Source: Mesobacillus campisalis
Lineage (GTDB): Bacteria > Bacillota > Bacilli > Bacillales > Cytobacillaceae
DNA length: 64,000 nucleotides
Direction of reading: 5' to 3'
Assembly (NCBI RefSeq): GCF_000986785.1
Contig: NZ_LAYY01000006.1
Span: forward strand, 124,001-188,000
The notes under the pieces were generated by a model that saw only the letters and a list, made by a program, of their open reading frames with translations, was not told where the DNA came from and did no database searches. Numbering within the stretch: the stretch's first letter is position 1; each line of letters starts with the position of its first letter. Made by a program: the position numbers and the translations under genes. Positions 16,612-25,944 of the stretch are shown here, one piece after another.

Positions 16612-18780
16612 TCAATTAGAAGCAATTATAAAAGGCCGTGTTTGTCTTAAAATGTTACCCAATGAATCGTAAACAACAAAGAAGTAGCTTTCATCTTTTT
16701 CAATAGCATCCTTGTCGACAATAAATGTGGCAATGCCTTCATTAGAGCTTTTCCATTCAATATGAATTTCCTTTTTATTATTGCTGACGAGCTTTGAATA
16801 TTTAGGCACTCCTTTAGCAATCATTTCATATTTGTTCCCTGCAGAATTGCTTCTCTCAAAGCTCATTTCCTTAAACTGACCTAAAAAATATTCCTCATCG
16901 GGTGCCCCCATAAGATTTGGGATCGCCTCTTTAGCGTATTTCTTTCCATGGAGCATATCGTATTGCAAAAGCTGCAAGTCATGCATTTCAGGTGATAAAC
17001 CGCCCATTTCCTTTTGATACTTATTATAGGGAATAATAGTTTCATTTTTTTCTCTCATCCTGTCCAATATGGCCGTAATGGCGTTGCCTTTTATTCCGGC
17101 CATTTCCAGCGAAATAGCACTGAATTGATTTGGGGACAGATCAAGAGTTAAGGACTTATTATCATATGAGTTCCAAATAAAATAAGGAAGCTTGTGGGAG
17201 CTTAAAAAGTCGTCATACTTATTTTGAATATCTGGTGCAAGCCCTGTCCCTTTATGTCCATACACCAGGTCATTGGAATAGAAAGTTGGGAAATGATCTC
17301 CGAAAAATACCAGCAGGGCAGGTTCATTTTTCTCTTTTAACCCATCTACTAACCTGCCGAGCTCGATATCTACACTATGCATGTATTCCGTATACGTGTT
17401 TAATAATTGCCTGGTTTCGTCCGGAAGTGTTCCCTTTTTTAAGAACCTGGAATCTTCCCGGGGTTTATAAGGATGGTGGGCTTCCACTGAGACAGCATGT
17501 ATGAAATCTCTTTGCGGGGTGTGCTCCAACTGTGAAAGGATTGTATCAGTCAAGTTTTTATCTTTCGGAAACCCCCAGCCTGAACCAAGCTCATGATCCA
17601 AGTCCATAAGTTCCCCAGAAATGAATTGGTTGAATCCTAGAAGGCGGTAAACCGACTGGCGCTGATAATACCATCCAAAATAAGGGTGAACCGCTGCAGT
17701 ATTGTAGCCTTCCTCTCTGAATGCATAGGCTACTGAAGGTACAGGTGCTTTTATATACAGCTGGTATGCCACATTTCCCTCAGGTATAAACTGCCTGCTC
17801 AACCCGGTTAACGCCTCAAATTCCACATTTGCAGTCCCTCCCCCAAATTCGGGAGAATACATGAATCCATGCAAGGACTCATTGAAAAGTCTTCGGAAGT
17901 TAGGGACCGGATCTTCCGTAAAGTGATGTTCTCCAAATATAAATGGATCTGTAAAAGCTTCGCTCATAAGAAATATGACATTTGGTTTATCTTCGTTTTC
18001 TGGTGAAGCAGGAGTATATGTCTTCCCAAGTTCCTGAATTTTTTTATTGGAATAAAATTTAGGCGGCGCGATGTTGGTTTGTTTTGCAAGATACGTAAAA
18101 TGCCCGAACAACCCGTTTCTCATCGTTCCTACTTCCTGCTGCCACCAGGTATTTTGAAACTGTACTTTGGCCATGGGTGAGAACGGAAAGTCCGTCCAGA
18201 TCACAAACAGACACCCTAGAGAAGCCAAAGAAAGTGCAGCTTTCATTATCCAGTTCTCTTTCCGGTTTGGGATAAGAAAAAATATACTAACGATTATAGC
18301 AACCATTATCACACTGACTAAAATGATGAATGGAATATTTAGTTCAATAGGCTGGTTTAACCCTCTTAATTCATTTAATAATGCAAAATCCCCGATTGTG
18401 ATAGGGGAATTACGAAGCTCAATTTTTAGTTTGTTTGCAATGGCAAAAACCAGCAATATCCCGCTTAGAAGAATGCTTGTACACATATAAATTTTACGGG
18501 GCAGGATATAAAACAAGTTAAATAAGGCGAGCAAGAGAATAACATTTAGCATAAAACGCTTTGTAAACCCGGAGGCCCAATCCGAAAAAGGGAGGCTTAA
18601 AGATTCCCTTACAATGAGTTCACTAGCAATAAGAGTGATAAAAGGCAGGCCAAAGACAAAAAATAAGGTAAGGAGTTTTGGAATCCAAGATATTGTTTTG
18701 CGTTTATACGAGTTATGTTCTACCTTCTTTTGATTCAATTCCAGCAAAAAATTCAAGCCGCCTTTCTTTAAAGAAGTCAA
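16612..18780 (-). CDS. LTA-synthase-like sulfatase-fold membrane protein
   Basis: A 722-residue protein with about five transmembrane helices in the first 195 residues and a large extracytoplasmic alkaline-phosphatase/sulfatase domain (about 265-610). The expected active site is visible: metal ligand Glu274 in LMSEAF, nucleophile Thr316 in GGGTANVEFEALTG, and a late Asp-His pair in LVFFGDHFP. Members move phosphoglycerol or similar groups from lipids to cell-surface polymers. It is longer than LtaS (about 650) and has an extra C-terminal beta-rich domain (about 640-722), so a modifying transferase is as likely as a true LTA synthase. The start is uncertain: TTG 18780 or a TTG about 24-33 bases further in. 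Confidence 0.83.
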   Translation of the reverse strand: MTSLKKGGLNFLLELNQKKVEHNSYKRKTISWIPKLLTLFFVFGLPFITLIASELIVRESLSLPFSDWASGFTKRFMLNVILLLALFNLFYILPRKIYMCTSILLSGILLVFAIANKLKIELRNSPITIGDFALLNELRGLNQPIELNIPFIILVSVIMVAIIVSIFFLIPNRKENWIMKAALSLASLGCLFVIWTDFPFSPMAKVQFQNTWWQQEVGTMRNGLFGHFTYLAKQTNIAPPKFYSNKKIQELGKTYTPASPENEDKPNVIFLMSEAFTDPFIFGEHHFTEDPVPNFRRLFNESLHGFMYSPEFGGGTANVEFEALTGLSRQFIPEGNVAYQLYIKAPVPSVAYAFREEGYNTAAVHPYFGWYYQRQSVYRLLGFNQFISGELMDLDHELGSGWGFPKDKNLTDTILSQLEHTPQRDFIHAVSVEAHHPYKPREDSRFLKKGTLPDETRQLLNTYTEYMHSVDIELGRLVDGLKEKNEPALLVFFGDHFPTFYSNDLVYGHKGTGLAPDIQNKYDDFLSSHKLPYFIWNSYDNKSLTLDLSPNQFSAISLEMAGIKGNAITAILDRMREKNETIIPYNKYQKEMGGLSPEMHDLQLLQYDMLHGKKYAKEAIPNLMGAPDEEYFLGQFKEMSFERSNSAGNKYEMIAKGVPKYSKLVSNNKKEIHIEWKSSNEGIATFIVDKDAIEKDESYFFVVYDSLGNILRQTRPFIIASN

Positions 18781-18943
18781 TTAATTATAATTATATTGGC
18801 AGGCGAACAATATGAAAACGCTTTTAATTAGGAAAAATGAGGAAACTGTAGGATTAATGGTACAAATAATCTTTTGTTCATCCAATTCATAAGGGTAATG
18901 AATCAATATCCTTCCTAATAAGGCTTAAAGATGCCTAGAATAG

Positions 18944-18973
18944 AAAAAGCCTTCCTCTAAAGGAAGACTTTTT
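18944..18973. terminator. Terminator after the acyltransferase gene
   Basis: AAAAAGCCTTCCT pairs with AGGAAGACTTTTT (one mismatch) around CTAA. Read on the minus strand it ends in a T-run, as needed for the acyltransferase gene ending at 18979. Confidence 0.75.
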
Positions 18974-18978
18974 CAAGA

Positions 18979-19998
18979 TTATATCGATTCGGCGACTTGA
19001 CGTTTTACCACCGTTTTGCGTCCGCGCTTAACATTCCCAATGACATAAGAACCGGCCGGTATAAGGGAGAACAGTTTTATGAAAGATATACAAATGATCA
19101 AACTGCCCGCAAACAATACAAAAATTTGTACCATTTTATTATCCAGGAAGGTAGTGTGCGGCGCAAGGAATTTCATCACTTGCCAATGAACCAGATAAAT
19201 TCCGAATGAATAATTGCTAATTACGTTAATGAACCGAAATTTTGGGACCAGCTGTCCCCAAGCCAGAATAAATAGGCTTACAGAAAGGACAACAGGAAAT
19301 AAATCCATTCTTCGCGAATTTACTATTGTTAATCCATCCTGAAAATTGTTGGATACAAACGCAATGGACACCAATAGTGGAATGAATGTATACCACCGAT
19401 ATTTTTTTAACATAGGGGCAATTGTCTGATAATGCTTGCCAATTACAAAAGCAACTGTGAAATAGGCAAACCAGGCTGTAAATGGTATGATCAGGTAACG
19501 TCGGTATTCCTGTACGAACGGAAGATCCCCGTGCAAAAAGTACAGATGTGTATACATAATAACAATGCTTAAAGGAACAAGCACTTTCATTGAGATTTTA
19601 AAACGGACTACTAAGTAATGAAGAAAGTAGAATTGAAAAATGATTAAGACAAAATAGCCGCCAAATAGCCCAAAAACAGCATTTTCAAATATCTTCTGAC
19701 TAACATCCAGGTTAGGATAAAAATGTTTGCCTACCAAAGCATCGATTACAGCAAACGATAAGAAAGGCAGGTAAATCCATTTGAAACGCTTTGTCCAGAA
19801 GTTATCAGGCAGTTTATCCGGGTACCTGTTGGCTAGGATAATTTCTGATAGGACGATGAACGCAGGCGTCGCATAACAAAGCAGCGCTCTAAACAGGTCC
19901 ATGTGCTGGTAATTAGTAGGGCCGGCAAAAGTAGTGCTATGAAGAAAGACAATGCTCAGGCAAGCAACGGCCCGTAAAAGATTCCATTCTCTTATCAA
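18979..19998 (-). CDS. Acyltransferase family 3 membrane protein
   Basis: A 339-residue integral membrane protein with about ten helices. The acyltransferase_3 signature is at the N-terminus: an Arg at position 9 and His20 in SIVFLHSTTF, the residues needed for acyl transfer in the OatA/NodX group. It probably O-acetylates a surface glycan or teichoic acid, but it lacks the extra SGNH domain of OatA. TTG start with AGGAGAGGA upstream. It lies in the same direction as the LTA-synthase-like gene but is separated from it by a terminator and about 200 bases. Confidence 0.85.
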   Translation of the reverse strand: MIREWNLLRAVACLSIVFLHSTTFAGPTNYQHMDLFRALLCYATPAFIVLSEIILANRYPDKLPDNFWTKRFKWIYLPFLSFAVIDALVGKHFYPNLDVSQKIFENAVFGLFGGYFVLIIFQFYFLHYLVVRFKISMKVLVPLSIVIMYTHLYFLHGDLPFVQEYRRYLIIPFTAWFAYFTVAFVIGKHYQTIAPMLKKYRWYTFIPLLVSIAFVSNNFQDGLTIVNSRRMDLFPVVLSVSLFILAWGQLVPKFRFINVISNYSFGIYLVHWQVMKFLAPHTTFLDNKMVQIFVLFAGSLIICISFIKLFSLIPAGSYVIGNVKRGRKTVVKRQVAESI

Positions 19999-20320
19999 GA
20001 TGTCCTCTCCTTTTGTAGTATTTTATAAAGGAAGCAACTAAATAATTACCTCAAAATAGTAATCTTAAACTACTTATGGCGAAAAACAAATAGCTTTCTT
20101 CGTATTTAGTTATTTTGGCATAATAGGAACGACATGCATAAAAAAACACATTAAGGCTTTACTACCAAAATTTATTTATCAAATCAGCTTTTTGAAGAGA
20201 ACGTAATTATGCAAAAAAAAACCATTCCGGAACGGGAACGGTTTTCATACTGTTGAAAAACTATTAAGTCATTTAATTTATAACGGCTTGTTCATCGACA
20301 AGGGACGTAATCAACAAAAT

Positions 20321-20358
20321 AAAAAATCACAACCAGCTTTCCTGGTTGTGATTTTTTT
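20321..20358. terminator. Strong bidirectional terminator after tagU
   Basis: AATCACAACCAG and CTGGTTGTGATT form a perfect 12-base stem with a 5-base loop and A/T runs on both sides. It starts three bases beyond the tagU stop. A second hairpin, AAAACCATTCC / GGAACGGTTTT, lies near 20217-20246. Between that and the acyltransferase start at 19998 I see only AT-rich promoter-like sequence. Confidence 0.85.
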
Positions 20359-20360
20359 GT

Positions 20361-21278
20361 TTATTGGATGCCGAGATGCTCTTTCAGCTCGGCCTGGACC
20401 CGCTGCTGCTCTTCGGCAGAAACCTGCAAGTAGTAGATGCCCCCGATGGTCGTACCACTTCCTTCAAGTTTCATTTGCTCAATGTTGCCAGCGGCGGCTT
20501 TATAATTGCTTTGAATATCCACCATTTCATTAAACGTGACATTTGTTTTCACATTGCTGCCAAGAGCTTTAAAGATGTCATCAAATTTGGTGAGGGACGT
20601 AAGGCTTGCCCCTTTATTCACCACGCCCTGGATCACCTGGCGCTGGCGCTTCTGGCGTCCAAAGTCGCCTTGCGGATCCTGTTTTCTCATGCGGACATAA
20701 GCAAGGGCTTCCTCACCGTTTAAATCCAAGGTTCCCTGATCGAAGGTGATTTTGTCCTGTGTGAAGGCAAAGTCATTATTGACTGTGATCCCTCCGACAG
20801 CATCGACAATATCCTTGAAGCCTTCCATATTCACTTTCAGGTAGTAATCAATCGGAATATCAAGGAAATTCTCGACCGTATCCATAGACATCTCCACACC
20901 GCCAAAGGCGTAGGCGTGATTGATCTTATCCTGGAAACCGCGGCCGATAATCTCCGTGCGCGTATCCCGAGGAATGCTCAGCATTTTAACAGAGTTTTTC
21001 TCTGGATTGATCGTTAAAGCAATAATTGTATCAGAACGTCCCTTGTCGCCTTCACGCTCATCAACACCAAGCATTAACACGGCAAAAGGTTCTTTCTCTT
21101 TGAACGTGATCTCCCGCTGCTGCCGTTCGCGCTCAACTGGTTCATGCATCGTTTCAACCGCAGCAGTCAATGATCTATACACACTAAACACATAAGCACC
21201 AACAGCAACAAACAACAGTAGAAAGATAATGCCGGTAATGCGGAGCCATTTTCTCTTCCTCTTTTTTTCTGCTCTCAT
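20361..21278 (-). CDS. tagU: LCP-family wall teichoic acid ligase, TagU type
   Basis: A 305-residue LytR-CpsA-Psr protein: basic cytoplasmic tail, one helix (about 12-32) and an extracytoplasmic LCP domain. Diagnostic residues include the Asp in VLMLGVDERE, GRSDTIIALTINP, the IPRDTRTEI block and the lipid-binding RQKRQRQ region. LCP enzymes transfer undecaprenyl-linked glycopolymers to peptidoglycan. The position next to divergent mnaA matches lytR (tagU) of B. subtilis, and length is the same. A second LCP gene near tagO is annotated as tagV. Confidence 0.88.
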   Translation of the reverse strand: MRAEKKRKRKWLRITGIIFLLLFVAVGAYVFSVYRSLTAAVETMHEPVERERQQREITFKEKEPFAVLMLGVDEREGDKGRSDTIIALTINPEKNSVKMLSIPRDTRTEIIGRGFQDKINHAYAFGGVEMSMDTVENFLDIPIDYYLKVNMEGFKDIVDAVGGITVNNDFAFTQDKITFDQGTLDLNGEEALAYVRMRKQDPQGDFGRQKRQRQVIQGVVNKGASLTSLTKFDDIFKALGSNVKTNVTFNEMVDIQSNYKAAAGNIEQMKLEGSGTTIGGIYYLQVSAEEQQRVQAELKEHLGIQ

Positions 21279-21550
21279 TATCGTGTTCCCCCAAAGTTTT
21301 ACAAATTCTGCAATTCAATCTTTAGAATAACAGAAAGTGGGGGATTTGGGTATAGCGAAATTGGGTCAAAAGACCTCATTCAGCATAATTATTGCCAAGC
21401 ACAGATGGTGAGGGAGTAATACAAACAAAATATTGCATAAATTGGTAGGTAGATTCGTGTGGTTTTGACATTTATCCACTCCCCTTTCTGCAGCTCACTG
21501 TTTATAATGAATGAAATATTTTGTTTTAATAGAAAAGGGGATTAGTTCCA

Positions 21551-21706
21551 TTGAGCAGATTTAACGAACTTCCAAAGTCAGTTAAAAAGGCATTAAGATA
21601 CATTAGACAGGATATTCACTCCATTGAAAAACTGGAAGAAATTGAACGGTCCATAAAAATACAGATATACAAACGAAAACAAGAGCTGAAAGGTGAAAAG
21701 GATTAA
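21551..21706 (+). CDS. Small charged protein upstream of mnaA
   Basis: A TTG-started frame of 51 residues beginning MSRFNELPKSVKKALRYIRQ and ending ELKGEKD, with a G-rich AAAGGGGA site about eight bases upstream. It is highly charged and probably a helical hairpin, with no membrane segment. It lies between divergent tagU and mnaA, 115 bases before mnaA in the same direction. Too short for standard gene callers to treat reliably. Codon pattern and ribosome binding site support translation. I do not recognise the family. Confidence 0.6.
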   Translation: MSRFNELPKSVKKALRYIRQDIHSIEKLEEIERSIKIQIYKRKQELKGEKD

Positions 21707-21821
21707 CAAGTATATTCAGTAACCCACTAAACAAAATAATTTGACGGAGAGATATTATTATGTTTGGATAAGATATATTGGAATATGCTTGTAATTTTAG
21801 TTAATTTAGGAGGCATCTATT

Positions 21822-22967
21822 TTGAACAGCAAAATAAAGGTAATGACAATCTTTGGAACCCGGCCGGAAGCCATCAAAATGGCTCCGCTCGTTCTCGAAT
21901 TGGAAAAGTATCCGGAAAAAATCGAATCGATTGTTACAGTTACTGCACAGCACCGCCAAATGCTGGATCAGGTACTTGAAATTTTTAATATAGAGCCTGA
22001 CCATGACCTTAATGTAATGAAAGACCGGCAAACCTTAACGGATGTAACGGTTCGCGCATTGGAAGGCCTGGATAAAACTATGAAGGAAGTTAAACCGGAC
22101 ATCGTTCTTGTTCACGGTGATACGACCACAACATTTGTTGCGAGCCTTGCTGCTTTTTATAATCAAATCACGGTCGGCCATGTAGAAGCGGGCTTAAGAA
22201 CATGGAATAAATACTCTCCATATCCGGAAGAAATTAACCGCCAAGTTACCGGTGTTATTGCCGACCTTCATTTTTCGCCAACTAGTAAGTCTTATGACAA
22301 CCTGGTGCAGGAAAACAAAAAGCCTGAGACCATTTTCATCACAGGAAATACAGCTATCGATGCGCTGCAAACTACTGTGACAGATTCCTACAACCATGAA
22401 GTTCTGGACAAAGTAGAAGGCTCCAGAATGATTCTGCTTACGGCACACCGCCGCGAAAACCTCGGCGAGCCAATGAGAAACATGTTCAAAGCCATCAAGC
22501 GCCTGGTAGAAGAACATGATGATGTCCAGGTTGTCTACCCTGTTCACATGAATCCTGCCGTCCGTGAAGTGGCCTCAGAAATCCTCGGGGAAGACGACCG
22601 GATTCACTTGATTGAGCCTCTGGGGGTCCTGGATTTCCATAACTTTGCATCAAGGGCGTTTATCATCCTTACTGACTCCGGCGGTGTCCAGGAGGAAGCA
22701 CCGTCACTGGGAGTTCCTGTGTTAGTGTTAAGGGATACAACAGAGCGTCCAGAGGGTATCGAAGCTGGTACTTTAAAGCTGGCTGGAACAGATGAGGAAA
22801 CCATTTACAACATGGCTTATGAACTACTTAATAATAAGGAAGAGTACGAAAGAATGTCCAAGGCATCCAATCCGTATGGAGATGGAAAGGCTTCTTATCG
22901 GATTGTTCAGGCGATTCTTCATCATTTTGATAATGACCATAAAAAGCCAAAACCTTTTCTGTCTTAA
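21822..22967 (+). CDS. mnaA: UDP-N-acetylglucosamine 2-epimerase (non-hydrolysing)
   Basis: Converts UDP-GlcNAc to UDP-ManNAc in the cytosol. Family blocks are all present: GTRPEAIKMAPLV near the start, VLVHGDTTTTFVASLAA, VEAGLRTWNKYSPYPEEINR, then LTDSGGVQEEAPSLG with LVLRDTTERPE. Length 381 is normal. TTG start with AGGAGG eight bases upstream. UDP-ManNAc is needed by TagA for the teichoic acid linkage unit and also by the UDP-ManNAc dehydrogenase encoded 3 kb downstream, so this gene feeds two polymers. Confidence 0.95.
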   Translation: MNSKIKVMTIFGTRPEAIKMAPLVLELEKYPEKIESIVTVTAQHRQMLDQVLEIFNIEPDHDLNVMKDRQTLTDVTVRALEGLDKTMKEVKPDIVLVHGDTTTTFVASLAAFYNQITVGHVEAGLRTWNKYSPYPEEINRQVTGVIADLHFSPTSKSYDNLVQENKKPETIFITGNTAIDALQTTVTDSYNHEVLDKVEGSRMILLTAHRRENLGEPMRNMFKAIKRLVEEHDDVQVVYPVHMNPAVREVASEILGEDDRIHLIEPLGVLDFHNFASRAFIILTDSGGVQEEAPSLGVPVLVLRDTTERPEGIEAGTLKLAGTDEETIYNMAYELLNNKEEYERMSKASNPYGDGKASYRIVQAILHHFDNDHKKPKPFLS

Positions 22968-22985
22968 ATAACTAAAAAGGTAATT

Positions 22986-23054
22986 ACCCCCCCTTGGAAT
23001 TAAAAGGATTCAATTTCGTGTATTGATTTCCTTTTATAACTAGGGGGCTTTTAT
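22986..23054 (+). terminator. Probable terminator after mnaA
   Basis: An extended stem: CCCCC near 22988 with GGGGG at 23043-23047, and AAAAGGA with TCCTTTT inside it, followed by CTTTTAT. It marks the end of normal-composition sequence: the following 300 bases to the first glycosyltransferase are strongly AT-rich. Confidence 0.6.
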
Positions 23055-23270
23055 CATTAGCTTATGTTTACTAAGTCCTGATTTCCAAATTACTAAAGCT
23101 TTCCAAAAAGCCTATAACCTTAGTTGTACTAATGCAAATTTTTATGAATTTCGACATATGTATTTACTAATTAATGTGTATTTACAGTTTATACCATTAT
23201 AAGAATGCATAAAGTTTTATTTTTTTTAGAGCCTTCTTATGTTATTATCATAGAGGAATTAGGAGGGGAT

Positions 23271-23312
23271 ATGGAAATCATTCTTAGATTCTTCCTGTGT
23301 TTCTCTATATAA
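23271..23312 (+). CDS. Candidate 13-codon leader peptide
   Basis: TTAGGAGGGGAT directly precedes ATG at 23271, which opens a short frame MEIILRFFLCFSI ended by TAA at 23310. It lies 58 bases before the glycosyltransferase operon. The ribosome binding site is stronger than that of most genes in the cassette, so a leader or attenuator role, or a remnant of a lost gene, is possible. Chance cannot be excluded. Confidence 0.3.
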   Translation: MEIILRFFLCFSI

Positions 23313-23369
23313 ATTTCGACAAAATACCTTATACTAATTTAGCTTGATGTCCAAGAGGAGCCATAAAGA

Positions 23370-24608
23370 ATGAAAAAAAAGGTGCTTCTGATATCTCAAG
23401 GTTTCTATCCTGAGATTGGTAGTGCAGGAAATCGTATGAAAAATATATTCCAACTCTTACAGCATGAAGGGTATCAAGTGAAAGTGCTCACAACTGAGCC
23501 AACATACCCAAATAAGAAACTGTATTCGGATAAAAGTTTCTGGAACGACGAGTCTCTTAATGACAACATATTTATCCAAAGGGTTAAGATAAAGAATCGA
23601 AAATATTCAAGAAATATTTTTAATAGGCTAATTTATTACTTGGAAATGGCATTTAGATTGCTATTGTCCGTATTAAAGGATAAAGATAATTATCATGTTA
23701 TTTTTGTTTCGTCTCCTCCAATATTTGTAGGCTTTGTAGGTCTTTATGCTAAATTTAAGTATAAGAGCAACTTAATACTGGATATTAGGGACTTATGGCC
23801 GGAGTCTTTAAAGGGTGTTGGAGTTTTTAATAATAAAATAATAATTGGCTTCTTTGGTTATCTAGAGAAGCGTTTATATAAACTTTCTGATCATATTATT
23901 GTAAATAGTATGGAGTTTAAATCTTACATTATTGAAAAGACAAATGTTTCTTCTGAAAAAATTGGGTTTATGCCTAATTCAGCCAGGTTTCGTGAAATAT
24001 CTAACAAGTCAACTGTAACAGAGAGAGAAAAATTTAAGGTAATTTATACTGGTAATATCGGCTTGGCACAGGATATAGAAATATTAAAGCAATTAGCTAT
24101 TCACTTAAATAACCAGGATATTGAATTAAGTATAATTGGGTATGGTATGAAGAAAAACGAGTTAGTAGAGTTTGTTAAGCTACATAATCTCTTAAACGTA
24201 CATTTTTATGCACCAGTAACGAGAGAAGAGTGCTTTAAGTTAAATCTTGAGCATGATGTAGGCTTGGTAAGTTTAAATGACAAAGAGGTCTTTGAAACTG
24301 TATTGCCTGGAAAGATAATTGACTATATGACATGTGGACTTCCTATTGTGGCCTCTGTATCAGGCTATGCAAAGAAGGTAATAGAAAAAGAAAAAGTTGG
24401 GTTTGTTTCAGAATCTAGAAATGTTAAGGAGATAGTAGATTTTATTTTACATCTAGCCGATCATCCTGAACTCCGGAATCAAATGTCAAATAATCAAGGA
24501 CGCTATATTATGGATAAATTTCTATGGGAAACTAATATTAAGGAACTCATTAATAGGATTGAGGATAATGAAGCGAAAGAAAAAACTTTATTAGGCAAGG
24601 TAAAGTAG
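23370..24608 (+). CDS. GT4 glycosyltransferase (WbuB-like)
   Basis: A 412-residue GT-B fold glycosyltransferase. The N-terminal half begins LLISQGFYPEIGSAGNRM, typical of the WbuB/WcaI-like group using UDP-sugars. The C-terminal half has the donor-binding end LPGKIIDYMTCGLPIVASVSG with the conserved acidic KE region. AAGAGGAG before ATG. First structural gene of the AT-rich cassette. Its stop is one base before the next gene, so the two are co-translated. Sugar specificity cannot be read from sequence. Confidence 0.85.
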   Translation: MKKKVLLISQGFYPEIGSAGNRMKNIFQLLQHEGYQVKVLTTEPTYPNKKLYSDKSFWNDESLNDNIFIQRVKIKNRKYSRNIFNRLIYYLEMAFRLLLSVLKDKDNYHVIFVSSPPIFVGFVGLYAKFKYKSNLILDIRDLWPESLKGVGVFNNKIIIGFFGYLEKRLYKLSDHIIVNSMEFKSYIIEKTNVSSEKIGFMPNSARFREISNKSTVTEREKFKVIYTGNIGLAQDIEILKQLAIHLNNQDIELSIIGYGMKKNELVEFVKLHNLLNVHFYAPVTREECFKLNLEHDVGLVSLNDKEVFETVLPGKIIDYMTCGLPIVASVSGYAKKVIEKEKVGFVSESRNVKEIVDFILHLADHPELRNQMSNNQGRYIMDKFLWETNIKELINRIEDNEAKEKTLLGKVK

Positions 24609-24609
24609 C

Positions 24610-25905
24610 ATGAAGAAAAAAAATGTATGTATGTTTGTTTGGAATCATTTTACAAATGATGCTAGGGTTTTACGTGAGTGCACTGCGCTATCCGAAAGTG
24701 GTTATTCTGTCGACTTAATTTGCATTCATGATCCAACTGATAAAACAATGCTTAAGCATGAAATTCGTAGCAAAGATTTCCAAGTGTTTCGTGTAAGAAG
24801 ATATCCAATTTCGGTTAACTTAATGCAAGGTATAATTCGCTTTGCTAAAAAGAACAAAGCAAATGGGCTGTTTGTTGCCGTTTTTTGGGCATTTGCTGTT
24901 TATTTTATACCCTATATAACAATTCCTCTAACCTTAATTCTTGGTCTAATTTATAAACTTAAGTTGGTTCCATGGTGGATTAAAGCCAACATATATATTC
25001 GTATGGTTATGAGAGCTTATGCTAAAAAGTATGATATTTATCATTCCAATGACCTAAATACTCTTTTACAAGGAACTATAGCTGCCAAATTGAGACTAGG
25101 TCCAAAGAAACTTGTTTACGATTCTCATGAGGTTCAAACTAGCAGGACAGGCTATAACAGTCCGATATACGGAAAACTAGAAAAATTACTTTTGAAATTT
25201 GTTGATTCAATGATTGTTGAAAACAATACAAGGGCCCAATACAATGAAGAACTATATGGTTTTTACCCCAAAGTAGTTCACAATTATCCGTTTAAAAATA
25301 TAGGTCAGAACACAGAATCCATTTCAATCCACGAAATTCTTCAGTTACCTAAAAGCGAAAAGATACTTCTTTACCAAGGTGGAATCCAAATAGGCAGAGG
25401 GCTTGAAAAATTAATTCAGGCAGCACCCCTATTTAAAGAAGGTACTCTTGTATTTATTGGAGATGGGAAGCAAAAACCTGAATTAGTAAGAATGGTAGAA
25501 GAGATGAATTTAACTGATAAAGTGAAGTTTATTCCCAAAGTACCTCTTGGAGAATTACCGAAATACACCAGAAATGCCTATTTAGGCTTTCAGGTTTTAA
25601 ACAATATATGTTTCAATCACTGGTCTGCTTCTTCTAATAAATTGTTTGAATATATGATGAGTGGAATTCCGGTTGTGGCCTGCAGCTTCCCGGAAATTAA
25701 GAGAGTGGTAGAGAAAGAACAAGTAGGTATTTGTGTAGATTCTCACGACTATAAAGATATAGCAAGAGCCGTAAATATCCTATTAGAGGACCAGAATCTG
25801 AGAAATAAATTTAGTCAAAACTGTTTATTAGCTAAGGATAAATATAACTGGGAAGAAGAAAAAGAAGCTTTTCTCAATGTTTATAAAGACCTTATGATTA
25901 TATAG
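24610..25905 (+). CDS. GT4-type glycosyltransferase with membrane-inserted segment
   Basis: A 431-residue glycosyltransferase. N-terminus KNVCMFVWNHFTNDARVLRE resembles GT4 enzymes acting on lipid-linked glycans. A long hydrophobic stretch at about 90-120 (VFWAFAVYFIPYITIPLTLI) interrupts the N-terminal domain and should attach it to the membrane, an arrangement seen in some capsule and sialic-acid-type transferases. The C-terminal half has LLYQGGIQIGRGLEKLI and the donor-site NKLFEYMMSGIPVVACS. It follows the previous gene by one base with only a weak ribosome binding site. Confidence 0.82.
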   Translation: MKKKNVCMFVWNHFTNDARVLRECTALSESGYSVDLICIHDPTDKTMLKHEIRSKDFQVFRVRRYPISVNLMQGIIRFAKKNKANGLFVAVFWAFAVYFIPYITIPLTLILGLIYKLKLVPWWIKANIYIRMVMRAYAKKYDIYHSNDLNTLLQGTIAAKLRLGPKKLVYDSHEVQTSRTGYNSPIYGKLEKLLLKFVDSMIVENNTRAQYNEELYGFYPKVVHNYPFKNIGQNTESISIHEILQLPKSEKILLYQGGIQIGRGLEKLIQAAPLFKEGTLVFIGDGKQKPELVRMVEEMNLTDKVKFIPKVPLGELPKYTRNAYLGFQVLNNICFNHWSASSNKLFEYMMSGIPVVACSFPEIKRVVEKEQVGICVDSHDYKDIARAVNILLEDQNLRNKFSQNCLLAKDKYNWEEEKEAFLNVYKDLMII

Positions 25906-25944
25906 GATTTAAAATTAATCTTTCAATTTTAGGAGGAAATTATT

